A DNA stretch of 64,000 bases, taken from positions 39,155-103,154 of the forward strand of contig NW_003546565.1 in the NCBI RefSeq assembly GCF_000090795.2, in the 5' to 3' direction. Below, one piece after another: positions 1 through 10,788 of the stretch; the stretch's first letter is position 1, and each line of letters begins with the position of its first letter. Position numbers and translations under genes: made by a program. The stretch comes from Amphimedon queenslandica. Lineage: Eukaryota > Porifera > Demospongiae > Haplosclerida > Niphatidae. The notes under the pieces were generated by a model that was not told where the DNA came from, did not search any database, and saw only the letters and a list, made by a program, of their open reading frames with translations.

Positions 1-240
1 GCACTTCAGGCTAGATTTCTAGGCTATGCATGCATGAAAGCAATTTTAATAAAGTGGACCATATAGGACTAATCTAAAGCTTACTACAACATTAATACTC
101 TAATGTATTTGTAAAAAAATAAAATTGACAAATTTAAATTTTTACTACATATATTAGCTCTGTTTAGCTCTTAATACTTGAAAAATACCTCTTAGCTGCT
201 TTCTTGCACGCATAGCCTAGAAATCCAGCCATGAAGTTGC
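1..240. mobile_element. Foldback MITE at window edge
   Basis: Bases 1-35 and about 205-240 form an inverted repeat. The shared core is GATTTCTAGGCTATGC followed by a TGCA-like end, and the flanking CTTCA/TGAAG also matches. About 170 bp of AT-rich, non-coding sequence lies between the arms, as in a palindromic miniature inverted-repeat element. The left end touches the window edge, so the true boundary and any target duplication cannot be seen. No coding capacity. Confidence 0.55.
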
Positions 241-478
241 TAATATTTCAATGCAGAAACTTGCTAATGTTCCCCCATCAACGTCATCGCGTGACCACGC
301 CCACAACCGGAAGCGCTTTTGACAAAATGGCTGCAAGGCAAGAAACTGCCACTTTTGACCCAAGATTTAGTATGGAAACGGTACTTTTTAATAATTTTAG
401 CTATTTTCCTATGATTTTTTCTTTATTACCAACTTATTTCTGAGAAAAAAATTTTTTGGTATACTTACCCTTTAATGT
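241..478 (-). mobile_element. Fragment of TTAA-type MITE family
   Basis: The end ACTTACCCTTTAA at about 466-478 is the reverse complement of the terminus at 37139, and the internal block around 283-330 (GTGACCACGCCCACA, then AAAATGGC) resembles the GGGTGTGGC..ACGTGACGTCA block in the palindromes at 35.9-37.4 kb. It is therefore a partial, inverted copy of that TTAA-flanked family. The other terminus is not visible, and the foldback element at 1-240 may have replaced it. A 70-codon open frame here (231-443) is not convincing as a gene. Confidence 0.45.
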
Positions 479-962
479 CTTCTCACAAGATATATCAAAA
501 ACTTTATAACTTAAAACACTACTGATACCATTTTTGACTAAGTCATAGCTGTTAACTATAACATCAGTAAAAATTATCATGATAAAGAGTGAGTTTCAAT
601 TACCTGTTGCTAAAGTAATGCCTGCTGTTGATACAGCCATTTTCACAAAGTATAGTAGTGTTAACTGAACAAAACTACCAGCATAGATACAACACTGCCA
701 GCTCAGTGTGACTATTATTGAGCTACGTTGCGCGCTCGCAATGGTGTGGGTGTGGCCTATAAATCCACAGCAAGGCTTCGCGGCAAAACTAGGAGTATTT
801 CAATGGATAATGCGCTCACCTGATCATGTTTCTAATCCTGTTCCGTGTATTATATCTGTGATTCAACAGAAGCCATAGAGAGCAAAGGTTGCTAAGATGT
901 TGCCATGCAACCCCATTTGCGTCATTACTCTTGCCTAGCAATGGTATTATGGTAGTACTAAG
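479..962. other. Non-coding stretch, nothing recognised
   Basis: AT-rich sequence between the MITE fragment and the Crypton relic. A short GC-richer patch around 725-790 could be the 5' flank of the Crypton. No open frame, RNA gene or clear repeat was seen. Confidence 0.4.
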
Positions 963-2181
963 ATGGCTGAGGCAAAAGAATGTGAAGATGAAGAGAGACC
1001 TTTCAAGAGATTTAAGAAAGCAACTAATGACGAGGAGTTTCAGGAAATAACTAAAGGCTATGTACCAGAGAATACTAAGAAGAGCACTGCCTCGGCTATT
1101 CGCGTTTTCAATGAATGGAAATTCTCCCGAGAAGACGAGCAACCACCTGGTAATTTGTTAACAGATGGCAACCCAGAGCAACTTAATTATTGGATTCCAA
1201 GGTTTGTTAATGAGGCTAGGGAATCTGATAGACAGCCATATCCGCCTAGAACGATAAACCAATTGTTAGCAGGTATCCAGCGTCACATGCTGACAGAAAA
1301 CCACCTCCTTCCGAAGTTTTCGACCTATTCATAATGCTTGTGATGCAGTCTTTCATGATCTTCACAAAAGTGGAGTGGAAACTTCTGTTCAACATGGTAA
1401 TCTCACAACAGAAGAAGAGTCGTTGCTTTGGGAACGCGGGATTTTAGGAACAGAAAGCCCAAAAGCATTACTCAGAGCTGTGTTTTTCTACGTAGGGAAA
1501 AGGTTTTGTTTAAGAGGAGGTGAAGAACAAAGGCGCCTTTGGCCCCTCCCAGTTTGTTTGATCGTATAATCCAAACTGTATTACCTACATTGAGTGCGGA
1601 TTGAAAAACAACAGTGGTACATCAAAAAGTTCAAGTATGACAACAAAGAGGTTCCATGTCCTGCTCTACCAGGCAAAGAGCAAAATGCTTAGTCTATCTT
1701 ATGGATCTATGTCTCTCGAAACTGCCTCAATTTGCTTTTGAACGTGACATTTTGTATGTTCGACCGAAACAAAATATTCCATCTGATCCAGAGTCTCCTT
1801 GCTATGAAAGTAGCCCTATTGGAAAAAACACTCTCTCTACCTTTGTTAAAGGAATGTGCAATGAGGCAGGGATTCGTGGTAAAACTAGCCATAGTTTCTG
1901 AGCTACGGGAGCTACAGCATTATTTCAAAAGAAAGTTCCTGAGAGAATTGTCCAGAAAGTAACGGGGCATAGGTCATTAGATTCACTTCGTACATATGAA
2001 AGGGTTTCAGTTAACCAACACCAGGAAGTTAGGAAGATTTTGATGTCAAATACCAACATTACTTTTCAAGAAGATGGCTCAAAAACCACTAAAAATTTTG
2101 CAGAAATTGAAAGACACATTGGGATTTTTGGAGGATTAAGCCACTGCACCATTGAAAACATCCATTTCAATATTGGAAAAT
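963..2181 (+). pseudogene. Crypton-type tyrosine recombinase, broken
   Basis: This is a relic of a Crypton transposon recombinase, the family behind the DUF3504/ZMYM-type host domains. The first open piece (963-1334) begins MAEAKECEDEERPFKRFKK and has the usual N-terminal helix region with the PYPPRTINQLLAGIQRHM block. The next piece (1375-1550) matches the LRAVFFYVGKRFCLRGGEEQ core. The reading then breaks by frameshifts and stops near 1550-1660, around 1901 and again downstream. Near the end the catalytic motif TGHRSLDSLRTYERVS is intact (His-x-Arg at about 1965-1973, Tyr at about 1994), and the protein ends HFNIGK-stop, the normal Crypton tail. At least two frameshifts and several stops make it inactive. 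No flanking duplication was identified, as expected for recombinase-type insertion. Confidence 0.8.
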
Positions 2182-2339
2182 AGGAACAGAAACATTACAA
2201 TTAGGCAATTTTCACTCGTATGATAAGGTTTTGTTATATTTATACATTTTTCAATGGTTATCATTATATTCCCTTGGGATTATCAGATATTGCCCTTGTA
2301 TCTTATATAAACCCTGTGCAGTGCCTTTGATATCTATGG

Positions 2340-3546
2340 CTTCTATAGAATAAGTCTGGATATAGATTGGGTGTTGCTACATCTATCACATCTATTGCGC
2401 CAAAAACAATTTACATACATTGCTTTGGGCACAGTCTCAACTTAGCTGTTGGTAGTACCATCAAGGAAATAAAAGAAATGTCCAGTGTACTAGATATTAT
2501 TATACATGAAATGTCAGGATTGATCAAGTTTTCACCAAAACAAGGAGTTCACTTTGATACTTTGAAGCAGCAGCTCCAGGCTCAGAAGGTTTTCGAGTAT
2601 TGTGTCCTACACGCTGGACAGTTTGTTCTTTAAGTCTCAAAAGTGTTCTAGACAATTATACAGTATTACAAATACTGTGGGAAGATTGTTTAGAGAGTGG
2701 TAAGCTACAATCAGATATTAAAGCCAGGATTTTAGGAGTTCAAGCACAAATGAAATTGTTTAATTTTTACTTTGGTCTTTCATTGGCCTACTTAATTTTA
2801 AGGCACACAGACAATTTATTAGCCACTATGCAATCTACTGATATGTCTGCCACTGAAGCTCAAAGTATTGCTGCAATGACTGTTCAAGTATTGAAATCTC
2901 TAAGGAATGATGACAGCTTTGATGCATAACAAAGATATGAAGAAAGTTCTACTAACTTTGATCCTGAAACTACGGATCAATACTTCAAACTTATTTATTT
3001 TCAGGCATTAGACTTAGTAGTCAATTGTATTGAAAGCCGTTTTGATCAACCTGGCTACAGGATATATAAACAACTGGAGATACTCATCTCATATGCGGCT
3101 ACTGGCAAAGATTACCAGAGTATCTTATCAACAATACTTGAGAAATATGGATATGATTTTGAAGTACGATTCAACAGTCAGTTACAACTATTTGCTGTCA
3201 ACTTTAAAGCACTAGTAAAGAGAATATTGCTCTGAATGACATCATTTCCTTCTTCAAGTCTCTGACTTTGCCTGAACAAGCCTTGTATTGTGAGGTAGTA
3301 ACACAACTGAAATTGATATTAGTAATGCCAGCAACAAACGCTTTGTCTCAGAGGTCATTTTCCAGTTTACGTCGAGTAAAAAGTTACTTTTGCTCAACTA
3401 TGTCACAAGAAAGGTTGAACCACTGTATGCTCCTCAATATTTATAAGAGACTGATAGCATTGATTTGGTTGATATTGCTGATACTTTTATATTCTCTAAA
3501 ACATGGAAAACTGCTTTTGGAAGTTTCAAATAAAATTTTTTACTAA
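2340..3546 (+). pseudogene. hAT transposase relic (ZMYM1/DUF4371 type)
   Basis: Three frames join to give the C-terminal two thirds of a hAT transposase of the DUF4371/ZMYM1-like group. The pieces are HCFGHSLNLAV (about 2420-2450), CPTRWT (about 2603), a long helical block, and the dimerisation region at 3295-3450 (LILVMPATNALSQRSFSSLR then STMSQERLNHCMLLNIYK). The RNase-H-like catalytic block should lie upstream and is missing or decayed. Stops at about 2632, 2927 and 3216 and frame changes between them show it is dead. No terminal inverted repeats were found around it. Confidence 0.8.
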
Positions 3547-5641
3547 TGAAGAATTATTTCGCAAAATGTAATGTGATTGTATTGTCATGTTATTTTATTA
3601 AACCACTCCCACCACAAAAATTAATAATTAAATTATCCATCCCATGCCCAAATTGCAGTGCATAGTATGGATAATTATCTCGCGCCATTAGGCCACACCC
3701 CTCATGAATATAATTAACGACCACAAAAAATCACAGCGCGCTTCGTGCGCCGTTTTATTACTCCTCTTGTATCTTCTTCCGCCCCACCAGTTCAAAATTC
3801 TTTCCTACAGCTCTGATGTTATACAGTCATTAGAGGATGTTTCTCAATTTCTGGAGCAGAAAGAACATGGAGGTGAAGCTTTGTTAATTGGTTCTTCACT
3901 TGATAGCATTATTGCTCTTAAAAACACTAACTCTGTACAAACAACACAGCATGATTACTATCAACTTCTAACTTAAGTGTTTTTTATACATTAAAGACTG
4001 TAATAAGTAACAAAAAATAAATTAGGGGAGGTTAATCAGACAAACTCTGAGAGGGCAACCTCTGAATAAAGGACAAGAGATGATTTCTCAAAGTGTCTGC
4101 TCTTCGGAGGTTTGACTGTACTGGAATATGGCAAAGAAAAACCTTCCTTTTGATGGACCATCTTCCATCTCAATATGCTGGTGTCCTTTCTGGTTAGCTA
4201 GAAGTCACCATAATGATTCAAAATCACTCTCCTGCTGTATTGTAAAAGTTGTCACATGACCAAGGCTATGGCAGATTTCAACAAAGCACTGCACTTTAAT
4301 ACACATGGATATGAAACTATCCTATACCGAATGGTCTATGCTATCCAACTGGAAGTGACGTAATAATTATTGTGGCATATCAAGTATGTTGGTGAACTGA
4401 ACAGTCTTGAACTTAAAGTACTTCTCAAACAAGCATGGCAAGCTCTTCTTGGAAAATGTTGCATTTTAAAACATGTCATATTGATTACTATGAAACTGTA
4501 GGAATAAAGATAGGATTACAGTTACACTGAGCTCTGTGAGCTGTGTACAACTAGTCACTAAGTACTGACCATTTTTATCTCATAATTTTAAAAATTCAGA
4601 ATTAATTTCAGCTAATAAGTCGCAAATAACTGTACAAGTTCTGTGCTTATAAGCTAGCAGAAATCATAGCCTTTTCTTCACCATGCAGATATTTTCAAGT
4701 GTGATACATTCCTTTGGGTACTGAGTGCATGACAGATTCTAAGATTAAAAATAAATAATAAGAGATAAAAATTGAATTGAATTATCATTGGCAAATAACA
4801 AAATGTCCTTTGGAAGTGAATCTAATGTTACTGTCATATATATTTCCTGTTGGACCTGTATTTGGAACCCCCAAAATTGGTGGCATTTCGAACCCTTTTT
4901 CTGCTGTTCAAAGTAGTCTATTAAAAAAGTAAAGATATTCGCGCACACTACTTTACCTGTGTAACAAATTCATAAAAAAGTTTCTTTCATCAGTTCTCTG
5001 CTAAGTGGTAGAGTGGCCACAGTTTGGGTCTCATTTATGGCCAGTCACACTCTAATTCTCCTTCATTATGACTATTGTACATTCAAAATAATAGGATTCG
5101 TGCGCGTACATAGTCATAAACTAACCTGCTAATGCTGTGTTCCTTGAATATCTATGTGCACTGGCTAGAAATTTTTCCCAAGGTAGTTAATTCTTGAAAA
5201 ATTGCCATTTTTGGTTAGAAACTCAACACACAGGAGACAATAATTAAGTAAAATTTTCAGTTCATATCATGCTTTAACCTAATACTGAACAAAATCAGTC
5301 CTACTACGCTCTAGGCACTGAATAATAAATGACAATTCACCTCATTCGCCATTTTTTTGTTGTAAAGCATGGAGACAACAGGAAGTCAAGTTTCTCCAAA
5401 CACTTTTTATGGAGCTTTTAGTATTTTTTCACATCCAAGTGTATTAAACTATTAATGGGTCAACTCAGGTATGGTCTCGAATGCAGACCGGAGGCATCAG
5501 TGCGGACAAGGCCAATGTCAGCAGGGTCCCATTTGTGACCACACGGACAAAGGACTCAAAAACTGACCCCAGAATAATGGAACAGTCTCAAATGCTGAGG
5601 ATGGCATAATGCCATGGAGCAATTCATTTTGCACCGTGGCT
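3547..5641. other. Gene-poor stretch with small open frames
   Basis: An open frame at 3704-3976 ends with residues such as SQFLEQKEHGGEALLIGSS. I do not recognise it and it lacks coding context. A 67-codon minus-strand frame at 4745-4948 is low-complexity and unconvincing. Apart from the short DNA-transposon-like piece at 4027-4125, nothing else is supported here. Confidence 0.4.
4027..4125. mobile_element. Short pogo/Tigger-like MITE remnant
   Basis: The right edge reads GGAGGTTTGACTGTACTG, whose reverse complement starts CAGTACAGTCAAACCTCC. This resembles pogo/Tigger-type termini. The left edge GGGAGGTTAATCAGACAAAC is a degraded partner. The piece is about 100 bp and non-coding. A similar left end occurs at 60490. 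Family assignment rests only on the terminal motif. Confidence 0.35.
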
Positions 5642-6620
5642 GAATTATGAATAAATATCTTTAATTAAGTATTCGATTGCTCTCAGTAACTTTTCACTGG
5701 CGTATGAGGAGCATAGATGGGCTGTGTGACAGAGACATTTAATAAATACAATGTGTGGCGGATGATTCTTCAGCAGACTTACTACTGAGTGGTGTTGGCC
5801 AAACATTACATTTGTAGTATCTGAAGAGTATCCTATCATGTTTTTCAAAGGAGTATTTTCCTTTTCAAAAAATGAAGTGATAGTTGACACAAGAGTTGTA
5901 GCATCTCCAGCTGAAAATTCTATCAATTTGAAAAACTGACTCTTGACTTTATTCTTTCTCTCGCTGAAATATCGTACAACTATTGCTAGCTGTTTCTTGA
6001 TTGCAATGTCATTACATTCATCTATAATGATTTAGAAGAATGTCGACTTCAGTATATCTCATAATTTGTTTCTCAAATGCTTTGAAAGCACATTTTTTAT
6101 GATGCTTTGTATTTTAGTGTGCTTGCACTTAAATTGAGAAGTGATTTTTGAGTCAGGAAAGATACTTGTCAGTAGATCTGAAAGGTGATCCATTGCTTCA
6201 TAGGATATGTTATGTTCAACTATAAATACTAGCCACTTTTACTTCAGCTATTTTTACATCTTCCCTTAATGTGTCCGATTGTCCAATCATTTCAGCAATT
6301 GATTTACAGTTTTTTTTGGCTTTGAACATATCTTGATGCTTCTTTGATTGAGCATGCCTTCTTTATTCAGATAATCCTGCTGTTAATGTCTTCCCAAATA
6401 CAGTACATTCTGCATTATAGGCACTTGTCTTAGATAATGCTATCCACAGCCTCAATTCAGGATCCTTTTCCCAAGCACAATTGTACTTTTGCTTGTATAT
6501 CCCTTTCTTCTTTTTGTGGCTCTGAAACACTACTTTCCGCTCTTTCTTCAAAATCTGTTTCGTAGCCATCACTAGTACTGTCACTTTCTTCAGAATGCAT
6601 TGTGCTCTAGTCACTGACTG
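5642..6620 (-). pseudogene. hAT transposase relic (SCAND3/ZBED-like)
   Basis: Reading the minus strand from 6614, the N-terminal part has YKQKYNCAWEKDPELRLWI, then a degraded zinc-finger segment (AECTVFGKT..RRHAQSKKHQ), the pattern of SCAND3-like hAT proteins. A middle stretch survives only in shifting frames (KIAEVKVAS.., IIDECNDIAIKKQLAI.., FSERKNKVKSQ). The last open block (5926-5645) has MIGYSSDTTNVMFGQHHSVV and IKCLCHTAHLCSSYASEKL, the RNase-H-like core with the conserved CHTAHLC-type block. The C-terminal dimerisation domain is absent. Multiple stops and frame changes. Dead and truncated. Confidence 0.75.
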
Positions 6621-7575
6621 AAGTACTGAGATTTGACTTAATGACTTTTGGCAAAACTCACAGCTGCTACTTTGATTTTGATTTTAGTATTGTACCATAT
6701 ACTTGTATTGACATTACATGCATATCCAGTCTAGTCAGTCATAATAATTTTTATAGTGTAATGTTGTGTACATAATGCTTATTCAAGCATGCATAATATT
6801 TATACCATTTCTTATACTAATTCTATTAGGTGTATTGTATAGCCAGTCATTTAGGCTGTTTAATTTTTTTACCTTACTAGTCCTTAGATCAAAGTTAAAG
6901 TTACCCTAGATTTTTGCCCATTTAAAATTACCTACCCTGAGCCCTATATGCTTAGAAAATACCCCAAATCTAGGGTAAAATCCCTAGCATTGGAGGTACT
7001 GTTCCAACCTGAGATGATCGTGCACGCAGTGTTGCCTTAATTTCATTGTACACAAGCTCATGTTTTTGCTATAGTGAAATGAAACATGTTGAAACCTTAT
7101 ACCCTATTTATAATGAATTACTCTACCTTGATGTGGACTAAAAAATTAGATCTGGCCTTGGTAGATCCAGACATAACCATGTTGTAGTGCTTCAATGAAG
7201 CCTTAAAGCTTCCTTTAACATTGTCTGGCACATGAAAGTGACTGAACACAATTGGCAAAGGTTTATTCTTTGAAGCTATAACAAATGATACATTTCAGTA
7301 GAAGATCCAAAAAGCAGTCAGTAAGTTTGGTAGATAAAGACTCAAATGGCAAATGCTCAAAAGTCAAGTGTAAAACTTGTTTAAGACAGTGAACGACCGT
7401 AAAATACAGTTCCTTCAGCTGTTAACAAAATTAGCACACGAATAGAGATAGTGCAATGTTCAGCTGCTCAACTACAGTGTTCACTGTTAACCATACATAT
7501 GCCATTTTACTTACAATAACAGCCGTATTTTATGTGCTGCATAGGATTGTATAAGTTTTGTTGTAGTACCTTAAT
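6621..7575. other. Non-coding stretch, nothing recognised
   Basis: AT-rich sequence with no supported open frame. A weak internal complementarity around 6905-6985 (ACCCTAGATTT.. and ..AATCTAGGGT) hints at a decayed foldback, too diverged to call. Confidence 0.35.
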
Positions 7576-8375
7576 TTTATATAGTTCTAGTACTAGTTCT
7601 AGAACTAGAGTTTGATAAAATTTAGTTCTAGTACTAGTTCCGGAACTTGAGTTTGATAAAGTTTAGTTCCAGTACTAGTTCTGGAACTAGAGTTTGATAA
7701 AGTTTAGTTCTAGTACTAGTTCTGGAACTAGAGAGTTTAGTTCTAGTACTAGTTCTAGAACTATAGTTTGATAAAGTTAGTTTTAGTACTAGTTCTAGAA
7801 CTAGATTTCAATAAATTTTAGCTATTGTTCTAGTTCTAGAGCTAAGTTATAGTTCTTGTACTTGTTCTGGCAATAGAGTTTAAGAAGCTTAGTTCTAATT
7901 GGAAATAATTTCTAAATACTGCTTCTTTTTCCTTCTGCTGTCATGTTTTAACTGCTAAGCTTTGAACTGAACAAGTATTCAAAGTCTATGATGTATTTAT
8001 GCATTATAATCTATGTCTAAGTAACAAATTCATACATTATTTGTGACTCAGTCTTTGTTATGTACTAAAATATTTCACTGACAAATTAGTACCTTCTTTG
8101 TCAAGTAATATTGTTCTACAATTCTAGTTCCAAACTAGTTCTAGTACAAGAGAATGTACTTTTAGTTCGAGTTTAGTTCTAGTACTGAGACTCTGGCAAA
8201 GTTTAGTTCCAGTTTAGTTCTAGTACTACAAGTCTTGTATAAGCTAGTTCTAGTTTAGTTCTGGTTCTTACATTGGTTGTAAAAATAGTACTAGTTCTAG
8301 TTCTTGGAACTAGAACTATGAAAAAAAGGCTGTACTAGAATTGATTTAGTTCTAGTACCAAGGAACTACAACAAC
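7576..8375. repeat. Degenerate minisatellite of TAGTTCTAGTACTAG units
   Basis: From 7576 to about 7870 a unit of roughly 45 bp recurs about six times (TTAGTTCTAGTACTAGTTC, then TGGAACTAGAGTTTGATAAAG). A more degraded second block runs from about 8115 to 8370 after a 240-bp break. The unit is rich in self-complementary words (CTAGTACTAG, TTCTAGAA), so single strands could form hairpins. Not coding. Confidence 0.8.
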
Positions 8376-8404
8376 ACTAGATTGTATACACCAATTGTTT
8401 GTGT

Positions 8405-8560
8405 GAAGTGACTAAAAATGTATTTAAAATACAAATACAAATACATTGATTTTAGAAATATCAAATACAAATGCAAATACAAATACTTTGATTTTAAAAA
8501 CTTCAAATACAAATACTTGAAATAAGTATTTGATTACAGCTAAATACAAACATTAATGTA
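8405..8560. repeat. AAATAC-rich simple repeat
   Basis: A run of CAAATACAAATAC-like hexamers, broken by TTGATTTT spacers, ends in a short inverted copy (AAGTATTTGATTAC). Such runs occur in subterminal regions of some hAT elements, but no matching second end was found here. Confidence 0.6.
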
Positions 8561-9264
8561 TTTGACCCCAACCATGCATTACATATAATGTCATGTCATG
8601 GAACAATTGTTGTTGCTTGTATAGGTACGGAAGTCATGCCTTTTACCAGTGATGTAAGCATTCAGTGTAATTTAGAGGCTAAAAAACACAACATTGAAGT
8701 TCAATGTGAACTTCTGTCTTACAAGACTTTGAGGATTTTGACCCAAGATTTCATGATATGGATGGTAGCAGTGACAGGAGTGATTCATCAAAAGATAAAT
8801 CACAGAGAGATGACTCATGCAAAAAGATAGTTACACATTCTTCTAATGATAAAGATGAGTAATAAGAAGACAAAAAGTTAGTGATAATTAGAGTTGCACC
8901 GATATAGAAATTAACCAATATAAGGCCACTCCAATTAGATTTGTAGTTTCTCCTTACAGAGGCGGTAACAATGTGGGTGGGCAGCAAGTTAATTTTTATT
9001 ATAAATTTTGATTATAATGTCGCTAAATAAACATTATTAAAAATCGCCAAAAACTTCCAAAAGCTCCTTTTTCACTTGTTTTTGTTAACAACTGGTTTAT
9101 CAGCGCAAAATACACTAGGCAAAATTAATTCTCAACATAAGGTTGCTCTTTGGCACAGTAATAGGAACATAATAGAAGCATAATTTTTTATTGGTTCTAA
9201 AGAATGAACTTTTGAATGAACACTGATAGACAATTGGAATTGGTAGGTCTAATATGTTCCATCA

Positions 9265-9654
9265 TCAGCAACAGAAAACAACATACTTAAGGTACTGACC
9301 AATGGAGTTAATTAAAGGTACATTTGGAACACTAACATCAACTGGATACAACAATTCCCTTTCCTTGGCCACTAGAGCACCATGAAGATCATACGATGAA
9401 AAAGAGAGGCTGTGCTTAATATATAGCTCAAAGAACTCTTCAACAGTACTTTCATCTTTAATATCTCTTTGCCTGACAATTTGTTGTAGAACTACAACAA
9501 GGTAATAACAATTAATAAAAAAGCAATTACCACGCCTCTTTTTAGGGCAAACACGTGCGTTGTACAGGAAACCACACCTTCTTGGCAAAAATTGGTATTG
9601 AATAATATTAGTGGTAAAATAGAAACCATAGGAAAGAATAGAAATGTGAAACAA
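9265..9654 (-). CDS. Unrecognised open frame inside MULE-like element
   Basis: A 129-codon minus-strand frame. The most protein-like part is the end, from IVRQRDIKDESTVEEFFELY to PVDVSVPNVPLINSIGQYLK. A plausible splice acceptor (ttgttgtag) precedes it at about 9500, so the N-terminal half of the open frame may be intron. The stretch CGFLYNARVCPKKRRG upstream could be part of another exon. I do not recognise the family. It may be a captured host exon, since Mutator-like elements are known to pick up gene pieces, or a decayed element gene. Confidence 0.35.
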   Translation of the reverse strand: MFHISILSYGFYFTTNIIQYQFLPRRCGFLYNARVCPKKRRGNCFFINCYYLVVVLQQIVRQRDIKDESTVEEFFELYIKHSLSFSSYDLHGALVAKERELLYPVDVSVPNVPLINSIGQYLKYVVFCC

Positions 9655-9794
9655 TGCTTTGTCGGCACTTTGATGTAATTGCTATTCAACACTTTTTTTT
9701 TTTTGCAAAAAGTTGACTATTTGTTGATCATATTGTAAAGGCAATGAAACTGGTTGTAAGTAAATGCAGCAGCTAAAATCTATGTAGGTGCAAG

Positions 9795-9835
9795 CAGTAA
9801 AAGTGCTTTGGAGCACTTTTAAGTGAATGGAATAG
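9795..9835. other. Perfect 9-bp stem-loop
   Basis: AAAAGTGCT and AGCACTTTT flank the four-base loop TTGG at about 9799-9820, inside the MULE-like element. No poly-T or other context suggests a function. Confidence 0.4.
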
Positions 9836-10104
9836 AACTTGCAGGTCTACTGAGAGCTCTTGAAAGGCACAAAGATACTCCATGAAAAACGATCAAAATG
9901 GCTGATTGGGCGTGGTCAACAGGTGTGGCGTCGAAAAATAGATGATTTCCATGACAACATAAATAATTCAAAAAGTTGTCCAAAGGATTAATCTTTGCAA
10001 ATTTCTTTGTGTAAGGAAAAGGGATAAGTAATATTATCCATGGTAATATGTTCCTTTTACCTACAGTATAAACACAAGTATTTACAAGATATGTAGTCAT
10101 TGCC

Positions 10105-10265
10105 ATGACAATAGTACTGACTGAACGAGCCAAATGAGAGGTACCAAGGGAACAAGAATGAGCTGAGTGAAAGGTACCAAATGAACGACCTGAATGAGAG
10201 GTGTTAAGTGAATGAGGGGTAAAAAAAGCATGAGTGGTAGATAGTGAGGGTGGAACTAGACAATG
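10105..10265. repeat. Degenerate ~30-bp tandem repeat
   Basis: Units built on GAATGAGAGGTACCAA/GTGAA recur four to five times with substitutions. They lie within the MULE-like element and generate a long low-complexity minus-strand open frame (9819-10583) rich in HSLGTSHSARS-like residues. I do not consider that frame a gene. Confidence 0.55.
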
Positions 10266-10788
10266 ATGAATGAGTATTAGAGCTAAGGGAACAACTGAAA
10301 CAGAAGTACCAAGTGAAAAAGCTGAATGATGGGCAGCGTCAGAACAAAATAGATCAGAGGTAGTGAGACCGATAGCTGTAGGACAAAAATAGGCTACTAG
10401 CACGATGAGGATTGACCTTAGGAATAGATTAATATTTTTAACGTTGATACCTATCAAAATATAATAAAACTTAGGAATAGTAGCCACTATACCTGATTTT
10501 TGGTTCCTAAATGAGCTAAATCTATGTAGACACAAGTTACAGAAACCAGTTGTTCGTTGAAAAGACAGTACGAGACACGACAATACACCTGTTATACTGT
10601 ATTACTGTTTTGAATTGAATAATTATATTTTTGTGTGGGTGAGCGGGCGGGAAAGGAAAAACTATGAATTTTATTGGAGTGGCCAAACCAATATTCTATT
10701 TGTGATATAAACCAATACCGATAACCGATCCGATATTAATAACTAATATTAAAGTTAATTAAGTAATTATTAATCAATTTTATTTAAT

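Larger units (their letters stand above)
8913..10694. mobile_element. MULE-like element nested in the hAT copy
   Basis: The element spans 8922-10685. The left end AAGGCCACTCCAATTAGATT and the reverse of the right end TGGCCACTCCAATAAAATT form inverted termini that stay alignable for about 35 bp (then TAGTTT..TCCTT). The 9-mer AACCAATAT is found directly before (8913-8921) and directly after (10686-10694). A 9-bp duplication is the hallmark of Mutator-like elements. It interrupts the left subterminal region of the surrounding hAT, so it is the younger insertion. Internal coding potential is unclear; no MULE transposase domain was recognised. Confidence 0.7.

Noticed and set aside
816-1142. 108-codon minus-strand frame
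   Set aside because: Shadow of the Crypton coding sequence on the other strand.
9819-10583. 254-codon minus-strand open frame
   Set aside because: Produced largely by a degenerate tandem repeat; no domain, no good composition.
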